This document shows positions 43,185 to 53,226 of a stretch of DNA of 64,000 bases, one piece after another. This DNA is from Picocystis sp. L7. Its lineage: Eukaryota > Chlorophyta > Picocystophyceae > Picocystales > Picocystaceae. The stretch covers positions 372,001-436,000 of the forward strand of contig QXJR01000003.1 in NCBI GenBank assembly GCA_020975725.1. The letters are read 5' to 3'. The notes under the pieces are model-generated. The model had not been told where the DNA came from and ran no database searches. It saw nothing but the letters and a program-made list of their open reading frames with translations. The position numbers and the translations under genes are program-made. The first letter of the stretch is position 1, and each line of letters starts with the position of its first letter.

Positions 43185-43727
43185 ATGCGCGCCAAGGTGG
43201 GTCCACGAAACACGCGAGACGGAAGGGATGTCGAGGACGGAAACGGAAGGAACGCGACGGTCCGGGATCGGACGGGGATCGATCGCGGAAAAGCACGAGA
43301 AAGAAAAGAAGAAAACCCTCGCCGCCGCCGCAACGTCGTGAGGGGTTGTTGGGAAAAAGCACGTGAACACCACCGCCGTCGAGGCGTGGCGCTTCGGATG
43401 GATTCGACGGAGAGACGGGAGCTGACGACACACTTTCCGACGTCGATCGATCCATCGATCCATCCATCCCACGCACGCAGTGGAAGAAGAAGAGAGTGAG
43501 ACGCTTGAAACGCAAGCGCAGGTGCGTCGAACCAACCCTCGAGGTCGAACGACGATCGAACGCGCGACGATCCATCCGCCTCCTCGCCGCGACGAGAACG
43601 TGCGGACGCGGGGACGAAGAGGCGATCGAACGCACGGCTGACGCGCGTTCCATCGACGGGTGCCGTCGCGGACGTTCGGGTTTCGGGTTTCGGTCCACGC
43701 AGAAAGATGCGCCAGCGCTCCAAGTGA
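43185..43727 (+). CDS. RPL41: 60S ribosomal protein eL41, 25 residues in three exons
   Basis: eL41 is the smallest ribosomal protein and bridges the two subunits. Exon 1, 43185-43196, encodes only MRAK. Exon 2, 43481-43521, encodes [13 protein letters not shown] and two bases of the next codon. Exon 3, 43703-43727, completes arginine and adds KMRQRSK and the stop. The product differs from the human protein, as I recall it, at two positions (K for R at 6, V for M at 10). Intron 1 (284 bases) starts GTGGGT, has CTGAC at 43422-43426 and ends CGCAG; intron 2 (181 bases) starts GTGCGT, has CTGAC at 43638-43642 and ends CGCAG. The gene is invisible to frame-length searches. Near-identity over all 25 residues with correct splice signals makes this call firm. 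Confidence 0.96.
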
Positions 43728-44761
43728 GCGAGGAACGCAGCGACGGCTCCGCGTGGGATCGCCGCACCGGACGTGCGTTCCCTTTGCACGTGTTGGATTC
43801 GATCCGCGTGCGAGTTTGGATCCGAGGACGAGCGGAACCCGTGCGGATCCTATCTTCGGTGGTGCACGAACTCGCGTCCACCGTTGCGGCGCGTTGCGGC
43901 GTCTCGTCCTCGGAGGTGTGCCTCGTGGCGTGTGTAACGGATGTTTCGTAACCAGGTGTGACGTCGACGTGATCTTCCATCGTTCCTTCGCACCCACCTG
44001 GATGGGTTCCGTCCATGGGTTGAACCCGTGCTGCGTGTCCACCTCGTCCGGGTGCGTGGAAAGGTGATCGGACGCGCGTTCTCCACCCTCTCGCACCAGG
44101 ACGTGGGTGTGTTCCATGCGTTCCTTGGGTTGTGGTGCATTGGTTCCACGGAGGTGTGCCGTGGGATCCTCGGTGGCGACGAAAAGGACCTGCAGGATCC
44201 TCCAAACCGCCACCACGCCCTCGCATGAAAAAAAAAAGAAAACGAAGAGAGGAACGAAGGAAGGCGAGAGACGAGGCAGGGATCCGGGGGGGTGGGACGA
44301 ACGATCCCCCCCCCCCCTTTGGGTTGGGGAGGGTTTCGATCGATCGATCGGGGGTGGCGGGAGGACCCCACCCCTCCCCTTTCCCGCGTTCCACCGAGGA
44401 GAGGGGGAAAGGGAGAGGGGGGTGGTCCTGGGGTTCGAATTCGAAACCCCCCACCTTCCACCGCATCGCCTCGGATCCCCCGGGGGGGGGGAGGGGCGAA
44501 GGAAGGAAAGGGGAGGGATCCCGACCGATCCCACCTCCGTTTCTGCCCTTTCGACGCCATCGGACGAACCCATCCCGGGCCTTCCTTCCCGTCCCCTTCC
44601 CCCAACCCACCCTTCGGATCCCGGTGTGGAAAGGAAACCCGACCGGGTTCGAAAGGGAAGAACTGGACCCGATCCTGGGGGAAGGAAAGGAAAGGAAAGG
44701 AAAAAAGGGTGGAACGAGATCCGTCCACCCAACCCCGCGTTGGGAGAGGAGCGCCAACGCC
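43728..44761. other. RPL41 3' flank and NCAPH2 promoter
   Basis: About 1 kb with no recognisable gene. It contains a C run of about 12 near 44306-44317, a TCGATCGATCGATCGG palindrome near 44338, G runs near 44484, and TTCGAAAGGG near 44650. All frames are compositional. Confidence 0.4.
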
Positions 44762-46564
44762 ATGGACGCGAACGCGGTGCAACTGGAAGACCACGTCCAC
44801 CTCCTGCGTCCCCTGAGGGACCTGGCGGAGAACTGGAACGTGGACCTGGCGCAAGAACTGGAAGAGTACATGGAAGAACTCGCACAAGTCACCTTCCGAT
44901 TCGGGACGCAAGGGAACAACCTCAACTTCGCACAAGCGGCCATGCTCATCCAAGGATCCGCATGCGTGTACGGGAAGAAAGTGGAGTACCTGCATCATCT
45001 CGTGCTGGAAGCACTCGATCTCATCACCGAACAAAGGAGGGCCAAGAACGAAAGGAAAAACCAAGACGATCGACAGGACCTGGACACGGAAGTGGACGAG
45101 TTCTTCGAAGAAGAAGAAGAACAAGCCTTCCTCAACCTAGACGACGTCGTCGTGCAAGCCACGGAAGGAATCGACCTGGAAGAAGGACAAGAAACGCCCA
45201 AAGAAACCACCCCGATGCACGCCAAGAAAAATAACCCATTGCTGCACCTCGAAGACTGGAGCGCACAGAGGTCCTCCGCAGCTAGAGCCGCGGCAGATGG
45301 ATCCGCATTCCGGATGGCCACGTGCTCCGTGCATCGATCCGGCGCTCTCCTGCTCCAAGAAGGCGACGGAGATGCGCTGGACGAACACCTGCGACCCATG
45401 CAACCATGGACAGAGCAAGATCATCCCGCTGGAATGGAAGCCATGGACCCCATGCCCTCTCCAAGGGAAGATGCACCCATGCCAGGAGCCTATGACAGCG
45501 ACGACGGAGGAGATGCATTCGCTGGAAACTATCCACAAAGCCCAGGTTCCGCGCAGGAAGAGGAAGAAGAAGAGTACGATCCCTACCAACCCTTGCATCC
45601 GGATGATCCGGATGCCTTGGTTGTCCGGCCCCTGCGCAAGGGGAGGATACGCTTCCGCGCCGTGCCCAAAACTGGAAGTACACAACTCATCCCTGCTGCA
45701 AAGGTCAACGGACCCTGCTGGCCCGAGTTCAACTACGCGTTCGACGCCATCAAGAAGAAGGAAGCCATCATGAAAGCAGAAGAGAGGGCGAGGGCGAGGC
45801 AATCGCAGAAGACGCAATTGCACAGCCTCTTCGCGACCATGGGTGGTGAGGAAACGCAGGATGACTATGCAAACGAGGAGGACGAACAGTACGGTGCTCC
45901 GCAAGGTTTCGAATCCGAAGACGAAGGTCTCGGTGGGTATGGAGAGGATGAAGAGCCGCTCTCCATCGAAGAGGAGGCAGAATTCCTGGCGAATGGTTCT
46001 TCCTTCAAGGTCCAAGAGGCCGAGCTCAGCTACCGCGAGATTTGCAAGCAGCACATTGAGCGCCTGATTGCTACTGCGGCTGCAGCCGAGGTGCAAACAG
46101 AGCTCTCACGCCGTGTGTATGCCTGGAAGGAGAAGATACAACCGGTCCTGGATGAGCAAGAAGCCCACGGGGAATTCGACATTCAAGAATACGGGGACGA
46201 TGTCCTGGAGCGTTTGGTGGATCTGGAACGGGAAACTCAAGACAATGTCATTTCCTTCGAGAGCCTGGTGGAAGGCGAAAAAGTGTTTGAAGTACCCCGC
46301 AGGTTTGTCGCCACCTTGCAGTTGGCTTGCGAAGGCAACATCCAACTGCAGGCAGAGGAGGCAGAGGAAAACAAGGCAACCAACTTCAAGGTGCTGCTCC
46401 TGAGTCAGGATCATCACCACCGCGACCTCCTGAAGGAATTCCGTGCGCCTTCCTTGATGGAACAGAGGCTCAACGTTTCTGCTAATCAGCCGTCCAAGGG
46501 AGATGGCGACACTCCCCCGCCCAAACGACCAAACCGAAGAGGCATTCAAAAAGTCACCTTCTAG
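44762..46564 (+). CDS. NCAPH2: condensin II subunit H2 (kleisin beta)
   Basis: NCAPH2 is the kleisin that links SMC2/SMC4 to the HEAT subunits of condensin II in chromosome compaction. The 600-residue product begins with the family's N-terminal domain: [24 protein letters not shown], then [28 protein letters not shown], very close to animal and plant H2. The middle is acidic and low in complexity ([30 protein letters not shown]), as in the family. The C-terminal winged-helix region at about 410-560 has [17 protein letters not shown] and a [15 protein letters not shown] stretch. Presence of NCAPH2 implies a condensin II complex in this lineage. It converges on the trehalose synthase gene with 25 bases between stops. 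Intronless. Confidence 0.92.
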   Translation: MDANAVQLEDHVHLLRPLRDLAENWNVDLAQELEEYMEELAQVTFRFGTQGNNLNFAQAAMLIQGSACVYGKKVEYLHHLVLEALDLITEQRRAKNERKNQDDRQDLDTEVDEFFEEEEEQAFLNLDDVVVQATEGIDLEEGQETPKETTPMHAKKNNPLLHLEDWSAQRSSAARAAADGSAFRMATCSVHRSGALLLQEGDGDALDEHLRPMQPWTEQDHPAGMEAMDPMPSPREDAPMPGAYDSDDGGDAFAGNYPQSPGSAQEEEEEEYDPYQPLHPDDPDALVVRPLRKGRIRFRAVPKTGSTQLIPAAKVNGPCWPEFNYAFDAIKKKEAIMKAEERARARQSQKTQLHSLFATMGGEETQDDYANEEDEQYGAPQGFESEDEGLGGYGEDEEPLSIEEEAEFLANGSSFKVQEAELSYREICKQHIERLIATAAAAEVQTELSRRVYAWKEKIQPVLDEQEAHGEFDIQEYGDDVLERLVDLERETQDNVISFESLVEGEKVFEVPRRFVATLQLACEGNIQLQAEEAEENKATNFKVLLLSQDHHHRDLLKEFRAPSLMEQRLNVSANQPSKGDGDTPPPKRPNRRGIQKVTF

Positions 46565-46589
46565 AGTACATTACAAAAATACTTGCACT

Positions 46590-49588
46590 TCACACATCCT
46601 CTTTTATCGCAGGTTTTGCCCTTGCCAGTGCCTGGTTTTCCAGCCGTAGGTTCTCCATCCCTGCTTCCAACCTCTTCGCATTCTCGGAAGTCTGCTCGGC
46701 TGCCGTGGCCAGCTCATGCAGCATGGTGGCCACTTCCGTCGAGTTGTTGAGCATATACCGCGCCTTCGATCGTTTACGTCCGACCGTGCAAGACCAGAAA
46801 CCGTCTTGTGCCAGTTTGATATACTTCGACCCTTCCCCTTCCATGGAAGCCTTTGCATGGCTTTCTTTCCATCCAGCCGGAGGCTTGACGTCTTGAGGCC
46901 CAAGGAAAGCCGTGGGCGTGGGAACTTCCTCGGGAATGGGGGACCAGTCGTGTGCACTGAGCGCCGCCGAGCTGCCAAGGGCACTAAGCCCCGTATTGCT
47001 GCCCATCTGATTCACGCTTGCCGTGCTTTCGATGTGAGGAAGGGCTTGAGAGCTCAGGCTGTGGGCGTCTCCCTCAAACATCTCCAGAAGGTCTTCCTCT
47101 GTGAGTTGCCCGCCGCGTTCGAAGTACGAAAAAATGTCCTCATCCCTTCCCATAAAATGTCCTGCGCACAAGATGAAGTCCACGCAGTCTGCCTCGCCCC
47201 CATCTTTGGCCATATACGCAAATATGCGCTCCATAGCCAACCCTTTCGAGATTCCCACCGGCCGCACCTCAACGGAACGCCCGCCTTGCACAATATCCAC
47301 AGCAGCATTGCTAATTGGGCCCGTCCACAAATGCTGTAGCATGTCCCTTGCCTGCAACCTTCCGAACTCGGGGTCCGCGTATTTGTAATTCCACACCATC
47401 GATGTCTCTCTACGATCCACGTACGACCTAGGGGTACGCTCGCAAAAGTAATCAAACACCAGCTGCACGCTCTCCATCCAGTCCATATTCGAGGCCTCAA
47501 TGGTCTCGATCCATTCATCTTCCTTGTCAGATTGCCCCTCCTGCCTGGGTGGACGCATGAAGCATCCGTTCTCCGCTGCAAGCCACACCGGAAGCTCACC
47601 GAACGCACTTGCAAGCTTGCTCTTCTCACTGCCGCTGAAAATACAAACGACGGTATTGGGATCGGAGCAGACCTTCCTTATACTGTCCTTCACTGTAGGG
47701 TGCACCCTGGTGAGGGAGCGAATCTGATCGTTCTGCCGCTTCTGTCGTCTGGGAGCCTCCGCGCTCGTGGTGAGTGTAGCGTTGTACCCAAGGATGAGAA
47801 CCTTCTTCTTGGAGCGCTTGTACCTTCTCACAAGCTTACCTAGAGGAAGCTGGGGAGGAATGTGCATGTTCCTCAGTTGTGCCTCGACATGCGTGTCGTT
47901 CAGTTCGCTCACAAAAGTATCTGCCCATACCTGCGCTGTGTGCGTCGTGACGTGCATATAGTTCTGACGTTGCCTGTCCTTGCGTTCAGATCCAGACATG
48001 GTCAAAGCATCCTCGATGTTGGCAGTGATGTCTATCACGTTGTGCGGATTTACAAGCAGCGCCCCGGCCCCCAAGGATTGTGCTGCCCCCGCAAACTCGC
48101 TGAGAATGAGCACTCCCGAGTTCTGCTTCTGGCATGCCACATATTCGTAGCTCACGAGGTTCATTCCATCTCTCAGGGAAGTGACAAGGCAAACATCGGT
48201 CACCGCGTACAGCGCAACGAGCTCGTGGAACTCCAGGCTGCGATCAAGGTGATGGATGGGCACGTGGGTCAAGGTACCAAACTTTCCGTTGATACGTCCA
48301 ACAATCTCGTGAACCAGGCTTCTGAGCTGTTGGTACTCTGGGACGTCCATCCTCGTGGGCACTGCAATCTGGACAAGGAGCACCTTGTCTTTCCATGATG
48401 GGTTCTCGTCCAGGAACTTTTCGTACGCCAGCAGTTTCTGGGGAATTCCCTTGATCATGTCCAGGCGATCCACTCCAAGCATGACCTTCCGTCCGGCGAA
48501 TCGTTTTCTCAGCTCCGCAATGTGAAACTTCACCTTCTCTGAATCCAGGGCCTGGGAAAATCGAGCGGGGTCGATCCCGATGGGAAAGGCGGCGATTCGT
48601 GTGATCTGTCCGCTGTCTTCCACGCCCTCGGGCGTTCCTTCCAGGCCGAGGATACGCGTGCACGCAGAGACAAAGTGCCGTGCGTAATCGTAGGTGTGAA
48701 ACCCGATCAGATCAGCGGAGAGCAGCCCTCGCAGGAGCTCCTCCCTCATGGGCAATGTCCTGTAGATCTCCGAGGACGGGAAGGGCGTGTGAATGAAGAA
48801 CCCCAGCTTCATGTCCGGACAGAGCTGCTTGAGCATTTGCGGGAGGAGCACGACGTGGTAGTCGTGGCACCACACGAGATCCCCGTCATCGTATTCTTCC
48901 ACCACCGCTTGAGCGAACCTTCGGTTTGCTTCTTGGTAGGCTGCCCATTGGGCTTGCATGGTTCTTGTTTCGGAGAGCCTTGCTTCCAGGGGCAGGGGCA
49001 CGTAATGGAAGAGCTGCCACAGCACTTGGTTGCAGTATCCGTTGTAGTAGAGGTCCACCGTTTTTTCGTCGAACCAGACGGGCACGTATCCTTCTTGTCT
49101 CAGCAGTTGATCCAATTCGTCTCGATCGGGTCCAGGTTCGAGGTGCATCCCCGGCCAACCGATCCATCGGGTGACGTAGGCGTGTTGCACGCCCATCATG
49201 GCGCTGACCAGTCCGCCGGAGCTGTTTTTCAGGGTCCATTTTCCATCTTCGTCTTTCGCTCCCGAGACGGGAAGTCGATTGGCTACGATGAGCAGCCTTT
49301 CTTCTCTCTTGGGCGACGCCGGCGCCTCTTCTTCCACGAACAGGTTCTGGCTGCTCCTGCTCCTCCTCAGTTGCCTTTCTCTCAGCAACCGATCTGCATC
49401 GTTCCGTTCGATCCGTGTCGTTTCGCTCGGTCAGTCCATCGTCCTTCCTTCTCCGTCCGGTTCCTTCCTTCGGGTCCCACGGACGCACCTACGCGCGAGG
49501 ATCCGGCCACGGCCGTGGCGCTTCCGGCCGCCACCGATCCTCCCACGGATCCGTTGTGCACTTCTGCGGAGCTGCTGGCGCGCGACAT
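46590..49588 (-). CDS. TPS1: trehalose-6-phosphate synthase, class I type, degenerate phosphatase domain, two exons
   Basis: The enzyme makes trehalose-6-phosphate from UDP-glucose and glucose-6-phosphate. Exon 1 is 49588-49489 and exon 2 is 49393-46590, giving 967 residues. The 95-base intron starts GTGCGT, has CTGAC at 49434-49430 and ends GATGCAG. Without it the frame has no ATG before the catalytic domain. The synthase domain (about 65-530) shows LLIVANRLPVS, GWPGMHLEPG, WCHDYHVVLLPQML, IHTPFPSSEIYRTLP, GVDRLDMIKGIPQKL and SLRDGMNLVSYEY. A phosphatase-like domain follows, but its expected DxDG catalytic motif reads ILGYNATLT near residue 566, as in plant TPS1, so it should not hydrolyse phosphate. 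The C-terminus has the VGRKRSKARYMLNNSTEV block of plant enzymes. Confidence 0.95.
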
Positions 49589-50026
49589 GGTCCCTGGCTT
49601 CGTCGCATCGCCTTCCCTTTCTCCGCTTCGCCATCCATCCCCGTCCATCCGCACCGATCGAACGGATCTGGACACGGGTTGGAAAGGGAAAGCTTCCCCT
49701 TTCCACCCCCCCTTTCGGGTCCCTTTCGGGTCCCTTTCCACCCCCGCGGTGGGAAGGGGAAGAGAAAGGGAGGTCCAACCGGGAGGGGGGGGGGGATAGA
49801 ATGCATCGCCACGACCCGCGGAGGATTTCCTCCGATGGGGAGGGTGGATCCTCGTCGGACCATCCTCGACCCTGCCCCCCCCCCTGCGCAGATCGCCATG
49901 ACGAATCCCAAGGGAGGAGGGCCCAAGGGAGAGGGTCCACCGGAGTGCTTGTGGGACAGAGAGAGAGAGAGACAGAGAGAGAGGTGAGGCTGGATGGATC
50001 CAGTCCAGGGTCGCAATTGGAGCATT
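49589..50026. promoter_or_regulatory. trehalose synthase promoter with two direct CCCTTTCGGGT copies and a GA repeat
   Basis: The 438 bases include two tandem CCCTTTCGGGT units near 49713-49735 followed by CCCTTTCC, G and C runs near 49786 and 49875, and a (GA)n tract at about 49955-49983. No other gene is seen. Confidence 0.5.
49955..49983 (+). repeat. (GA)n microsatellite
   Basis: An imperfect GA repeat of about 29 bases, interrupted by one C, lies just beyond the 3' end of RMC1. Confidence 0.85.
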
Positions 50027-52000
50027 TCAAGGGTGGTATCCCATCTGAATGGCCTGGTGGAGACGTTCACGTGCCAAAGTGCCCAATACAGATGCACCAC
50101 CGGGCATGGAATCGCAGCAGAAACGGTACACCGCGATGTAGGTGGAAGGGTCCTGCGTGGACCAAGCCGCATCCAAAAACACACGTGGTGGGAGGCTGTC
50201 CACACGCCAACGACGCAAGAAACGGAGGGATGCCAACAGACGACCCTGACGCAAGAGGAGGCGGACGCACTGCTCCCGATCCCCGCCCCGAGACGAAACG
50301 TCCACCATCAAGTCCTCCAACACAGATGCCGAGTACGGATCCCAGTCCTCTTCCACCAACATGGACAACAACAGGTCCGCCAAAGGGGCCAACACGTGCG
50401 TGGGTGGCATGGCCTCCGGACGGAACAACTGATACAGCTTCTCATGAGAACCCATGCGAAGAGACAACGATACGATCTTCGCGTAAAGAGCGGGATCGCA
50501 CTGACCAGGGGCGTGAGCCTCCATCGACCACATGTACTCCGTCAACGCCGACAAAAGGTATCGACCTTCCAAGCGACCCTCTGATTCCAGAGGATCAAAC
50601 ACGCGTTCCAACATCATGCAAGCAGGAATGCAGGGAGATTCCGGACCTCCCAGGGCGCCCTCGCGCTCGTGATCCGGCTTTTTCAATGCCGACTGGGCCG
50701 CTGCAGAGCAAGCGGCTGCCAAGACGTTGAACACTGCGGACAAAGCCGACACCTCTGCCCGTTCCACGAGCATGGTTTCCACCAGACGAAGGGTCAGGGC
50801 CCGAGGCCCCGGTGCTGGGTATCGGCGCTCGTCTCTTCGCTGGAGAAAGGCGGCCAGCTGGGCAGGTTCCGATGTGGACTCGGCCAGGCCCTGGAGGTCC
50901 AGGGTCAGGCTCCAAAGCAGGCCTGCCCTTCGATCCAGGACAAGGTCCGGCGCCAAAAACTCCCACCCGTCCCCGTACACTTCCATCACAAAGTCGTTCC
51001 GCCGTTTTCCCCGCAGGAGGACGCCTATGGGCAGCGGGGTCGATACCATCTGAAGCTCTCCTTGATACACGTCAAGCACGATTGGGACCTTCGCCTGCAT
51101 GGCATGCACGATGAGTGTATTGTCCACGGCGCTTGCTCTGACGTGGGCCGAATACACCGGAACGTCCATCTCCTTCACGATCGTGTCTCGGAAGAGGTGG
51201 TACAAGCTCAATTTGCAAGCCGTGCGATCAAAGTGACAGCAGTAGATCCGACTGTAGAGCACCAAGGTGGTGAAGTCCTCTTTCCTGGGTTCGAGCGTCG
51301 ACTCGTCCACATAAAACTTGGGCAGCTTCACACACTCGTGGGCGGTGAATTGGTACCCGTACATCCTACCTGCTCCTTTGGCCTTTGCCAACAGCAGGAG
51401 TCTCGGTTCGTGGCTGTAGATGCACCAGGCCACTTTGTGCTTCTTGAACTCTCGAGGGTCGACTTGCCTTTCTTTCGCGCGCACCCGGTAGAGTTCTACT
51501 CCGTTCGTGGTGACGACGACGAAGTTGCTAGCGTTGCACTTTGTCCAGAAGAACCCTACGATGCTGTGCAGGGTTTTGAGCTTGTGCCACACGAGCAAGG
51601 ACGGATCGTCTTGTTCCACGAACTCGATTTCCTTGTCTGTTCTCTGCAAGGCCACCAGGGTCCCATCGAGGGAGAACCTGGCTCCCAGCGAACGACCCGG
51701 ATGGATGTAGGTGACGTCTGGCGTCCTCCTCCTTCCTCTCCTGCTACCGCTTTGCTTTTCGACTTGCTTGTGTTCATTCCCACGATCGTCCCTTCCGTTC
51801 ACCTTGTCTTGGTCCAAGCACCAGGACAGCACTTTTCCGTCCTGCACGGCCAGCAGCTTCCGGTTGGCGTCGTCGTAGGACAGGCATCCGCCGGATCCTG
51901 AGGCCGTGGCCACGTCGTACCTCGCCACGGGTCCCGCAAGGCGCACTTGAGCCACGCGTTCGTCCGCCTTTTCGTCCATGTCCGTCGCTTCGCGATCCAT
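50027..52000 (-). CDS. RMC1: RMC1/Mic1-like regulator of the Mon1-Ccz1 Rab7 exchange factor
   Basis: RMC1 (C18orf8, Bulli) is the third subunit of the metazoan Mon1-Ccz1 complex that activates Rab7 on late endosomes. The 657-residue product has an N-terminal beta-propeller-like half with CLSYDDANRKLLAVQ, IVGFFWTKCNASNFVVVTTNGVEL and KVAWCIYSHEPRLLLL, then a C-terminal helical Mic1 domain at about 440-650 (TEYMWSMEAH, PPTHVLAPLADLLLSML, EDWDPYSASVLEDL). Spacing follows the family. The ATG at 52000 is preferred over 52081 because upstream sequence contains the promoter-like TTCGAAAGG element; an ATG at 51979 is also possible. No intron. The protein is common in animals and plants, so its presence here is not unexpected. 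Confidence 0.85.
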   Translation of the reverse strand: MDREATDMDEKADERVAQVRLAGPVARYDVATASGSGGCLSYDDANRKLLAVQDGKVLSWCLDQDKVNGRDDRGNEHKQVEKQSGSRRGRRRTPDVTYIHPGRSLGARFSLDGTLVALQRTDKEIEFVEQDDPSLLVWHKLKTLHSIVGFFWTKCNASNFVVVTTNGVELYRVRAKERQVDPREFKKHKVAWCIYSHEPRLLLLAKAKGAGRMYGYQFTAHECVKLPKFYVDESTLEPRKEDFTTLVLYSRIYCCHFDRTACKLSLYHLFRDTIVKEMDVPVYSAHVRASAVDNTLIVHAMQAKVPIVLDVYQGELQMVSTPLPIGVLLRGKRRNDFVMEVYGDGWEFLAPDLVLDRRAGLLWSLTLDLQGLAESTSEPAQLAAFLQRRDERRYPAPGPRALTLRLVETMLVERAEVSALSAVFNVLAAACSAAAQSALKKPDHEREGALGGPESPCIPACMMLERVFDPLESEGRLEGRYLLSALTEYMWSMEAHAPGQCDPALYAKIVSLSLRMGSHEKLYQLFRPEAMPPTHVLAPLADLLLSMLVEEDWDPYSASVLEDLMVDVSSRGGDREQCVRLLLRQGRLLASLRFLRRWRVDSLPPRVFLDAAWSTQDPSTYIAVYRFCCDSMPGGASVLGTLARERLHQAIQMGYHP

Positions 52001-52829
52001 TCGTGGTTCTGGTTGGGAGATGGGACGTTTTCCTTTCGACCCCGGTTTCGAAAGGGGAGCTTGACCCGAGCCCCACTCCATCGAAAGGGAGTGGAATGGG
52101 GGAACCCCGGTTGGATCCTTCGTCCACCACCACCACCACCACCTTGGAGGCCACCCTGACCACCCCCTTGGGCAAAGAATGTGGACAACACCAGAGCTGC
52201 AACCATGGATGTGTTGGATGAACCGTCATGCGTACCACGCCGTGGGGATGGTCAGGAGGGTGTGGTCGAGCGTGCCATGGATGGACGGCACCGGTCTTCC
52301 CTTCGAATCCTCCTTCTCTTGGAATTGCGATGGAGCTATTGGATTGAGCTCCCACCGCACAGGTCTCCATCCAACCGGACAGGTTGGGCATGGCCACGGT
52401 TCGCATCCCATCCGCCAGATGGAAGGTTGCATGGAGCCACGTGGATCCTCTGTGCATTCTTCCACCCAGGCACGGATGGTCCCATTCAGGCATGAGGTTC
52501 GGATCCTGTCCTTCCATCCTGGGATCCAGGAAGTGGACCGTTGGCATCCACCCTGGCACCCACGTGCTTCCACCTGTGTCGGAGAAGGCCCTCCCCCCCA
52601 GCACCACCCATCACGTGATCGCCCCACCTCGTACCTGGTACCCCCCCCCCCCCCATCCTCGAATCGCCATGGATGGGGTGGACCATCCAACGGTGGAGGA
52701 AGCCACAGATCGGGTCCCTGGTCTGGCCAACAAGCCACGTGCAAGACCAACAGATCGTAAGCAACGATTCGAAAGGAGATCGGGTGGCGTGAAGGACCAG
52801 AAGAAACGTAGATCGAAGCAGGGACGTGC
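52001..52829. promoter_or_regulatory. divergent region upstream of RMC1
   Basis: About 830 bases with CCCCGGTTTCGAAAGGGGAG near 52040, TCGAAAGGGAG near 52081 and a C run of about 14 near 52641-52654. A CTGAC at about 52157-52161 on the plus strand could belong to an untranslated intron of the small gene downstream, but I found no matching donor. Frames on both strands are shadows. Confidence 0.4.
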
Positions 52830-53105
52830 ATGTCCGAAGCCGTACTGGCCCAAGGGACACGTGGACTCGTCGCAGCGGGCTGCACGCTACTCCTGGCGTG
52901 GATCGCACTCGCGTTCGCGTTGCAAGCGGAAAACCGATTTGCAAGAGCGCTGGTGGTGCTGCCGTTGCTCGTAGTGACGTCCTCCGTCAGCCTTGCCTGC
53001 TGGGTCGCAGGAAACACCCTGAGAAAGACAGCCAACTGCTGCAAAAAAAAGACAACGCCCACACAGGGAGAGGGAAGGCCTGTGGCACCAACCGTGTATG
53101 CCTAG
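52830..53105 (+). CDS. small two-transmembrane protein, unknown
   Basis: The 91-residue frame starts MSEAVLAQGTRGLVAAG. It has two clear hydrophobic helices, CTLLLAWIALAFALQA (about residues 18-33) and ALVVLPLLVVTSSVSLACWVAG (about 40-61), and a basic, cysteine-containing tail with CCKKK. No family is recognised. It is read toward 5-oxoprolinase, whose start codon is 121 bases past this stop, so it could instead be an upstream open frame of that mRNA. Codons end mostly in G or C like real genes here, but this is a GC-rich region and chance cannot be excluded. Confidence 0.45.
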   Translation: MSEAVLAQGTRGLVAAGCTLLLAWIALAFALQAENRFARALVVLPLLVVTSSVSLACWVAGNTLRKTANCCKKKTTPTQGEGRPVAPTVYA

Positions 53106-53226
53106 CTCCTGCAGGAAAGGTGTGGAACCCTTCATCCTTGCGTCCAGGAAGAGCAGTGACCGCAGGAAATACAGGAGACCACCGAGAAGATTTATACAAG
53201 CCTCGTGGGCAGCACAGGGGTTCAAC

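Noticed and set aside
43496-43951. Plus-strand frame of 151 residues starting MRRLKRKRR
   Set aside because: Its first residues are eL41 exon 2 read through the intron; the remainder is intron and 3' flank.
42112-44949. Minus-strand frame of 945 residues, with two other long minus frames beside it
   Set aside because: All three frames stay open together because the DNA is GC-rich. Only the Sec61 first exon within it is conserved; the rest has no domain and covers RPL41 and the NCAPH2 start on the other strand.
49588-49588. TTG at 49388 as the start of the trehalose synthase
   Set aside because: A spliced first exon with a normal ATG at 49588 and proper donor, branch and acceptor sites keeps the frame and is far more likely in a eukaryote.
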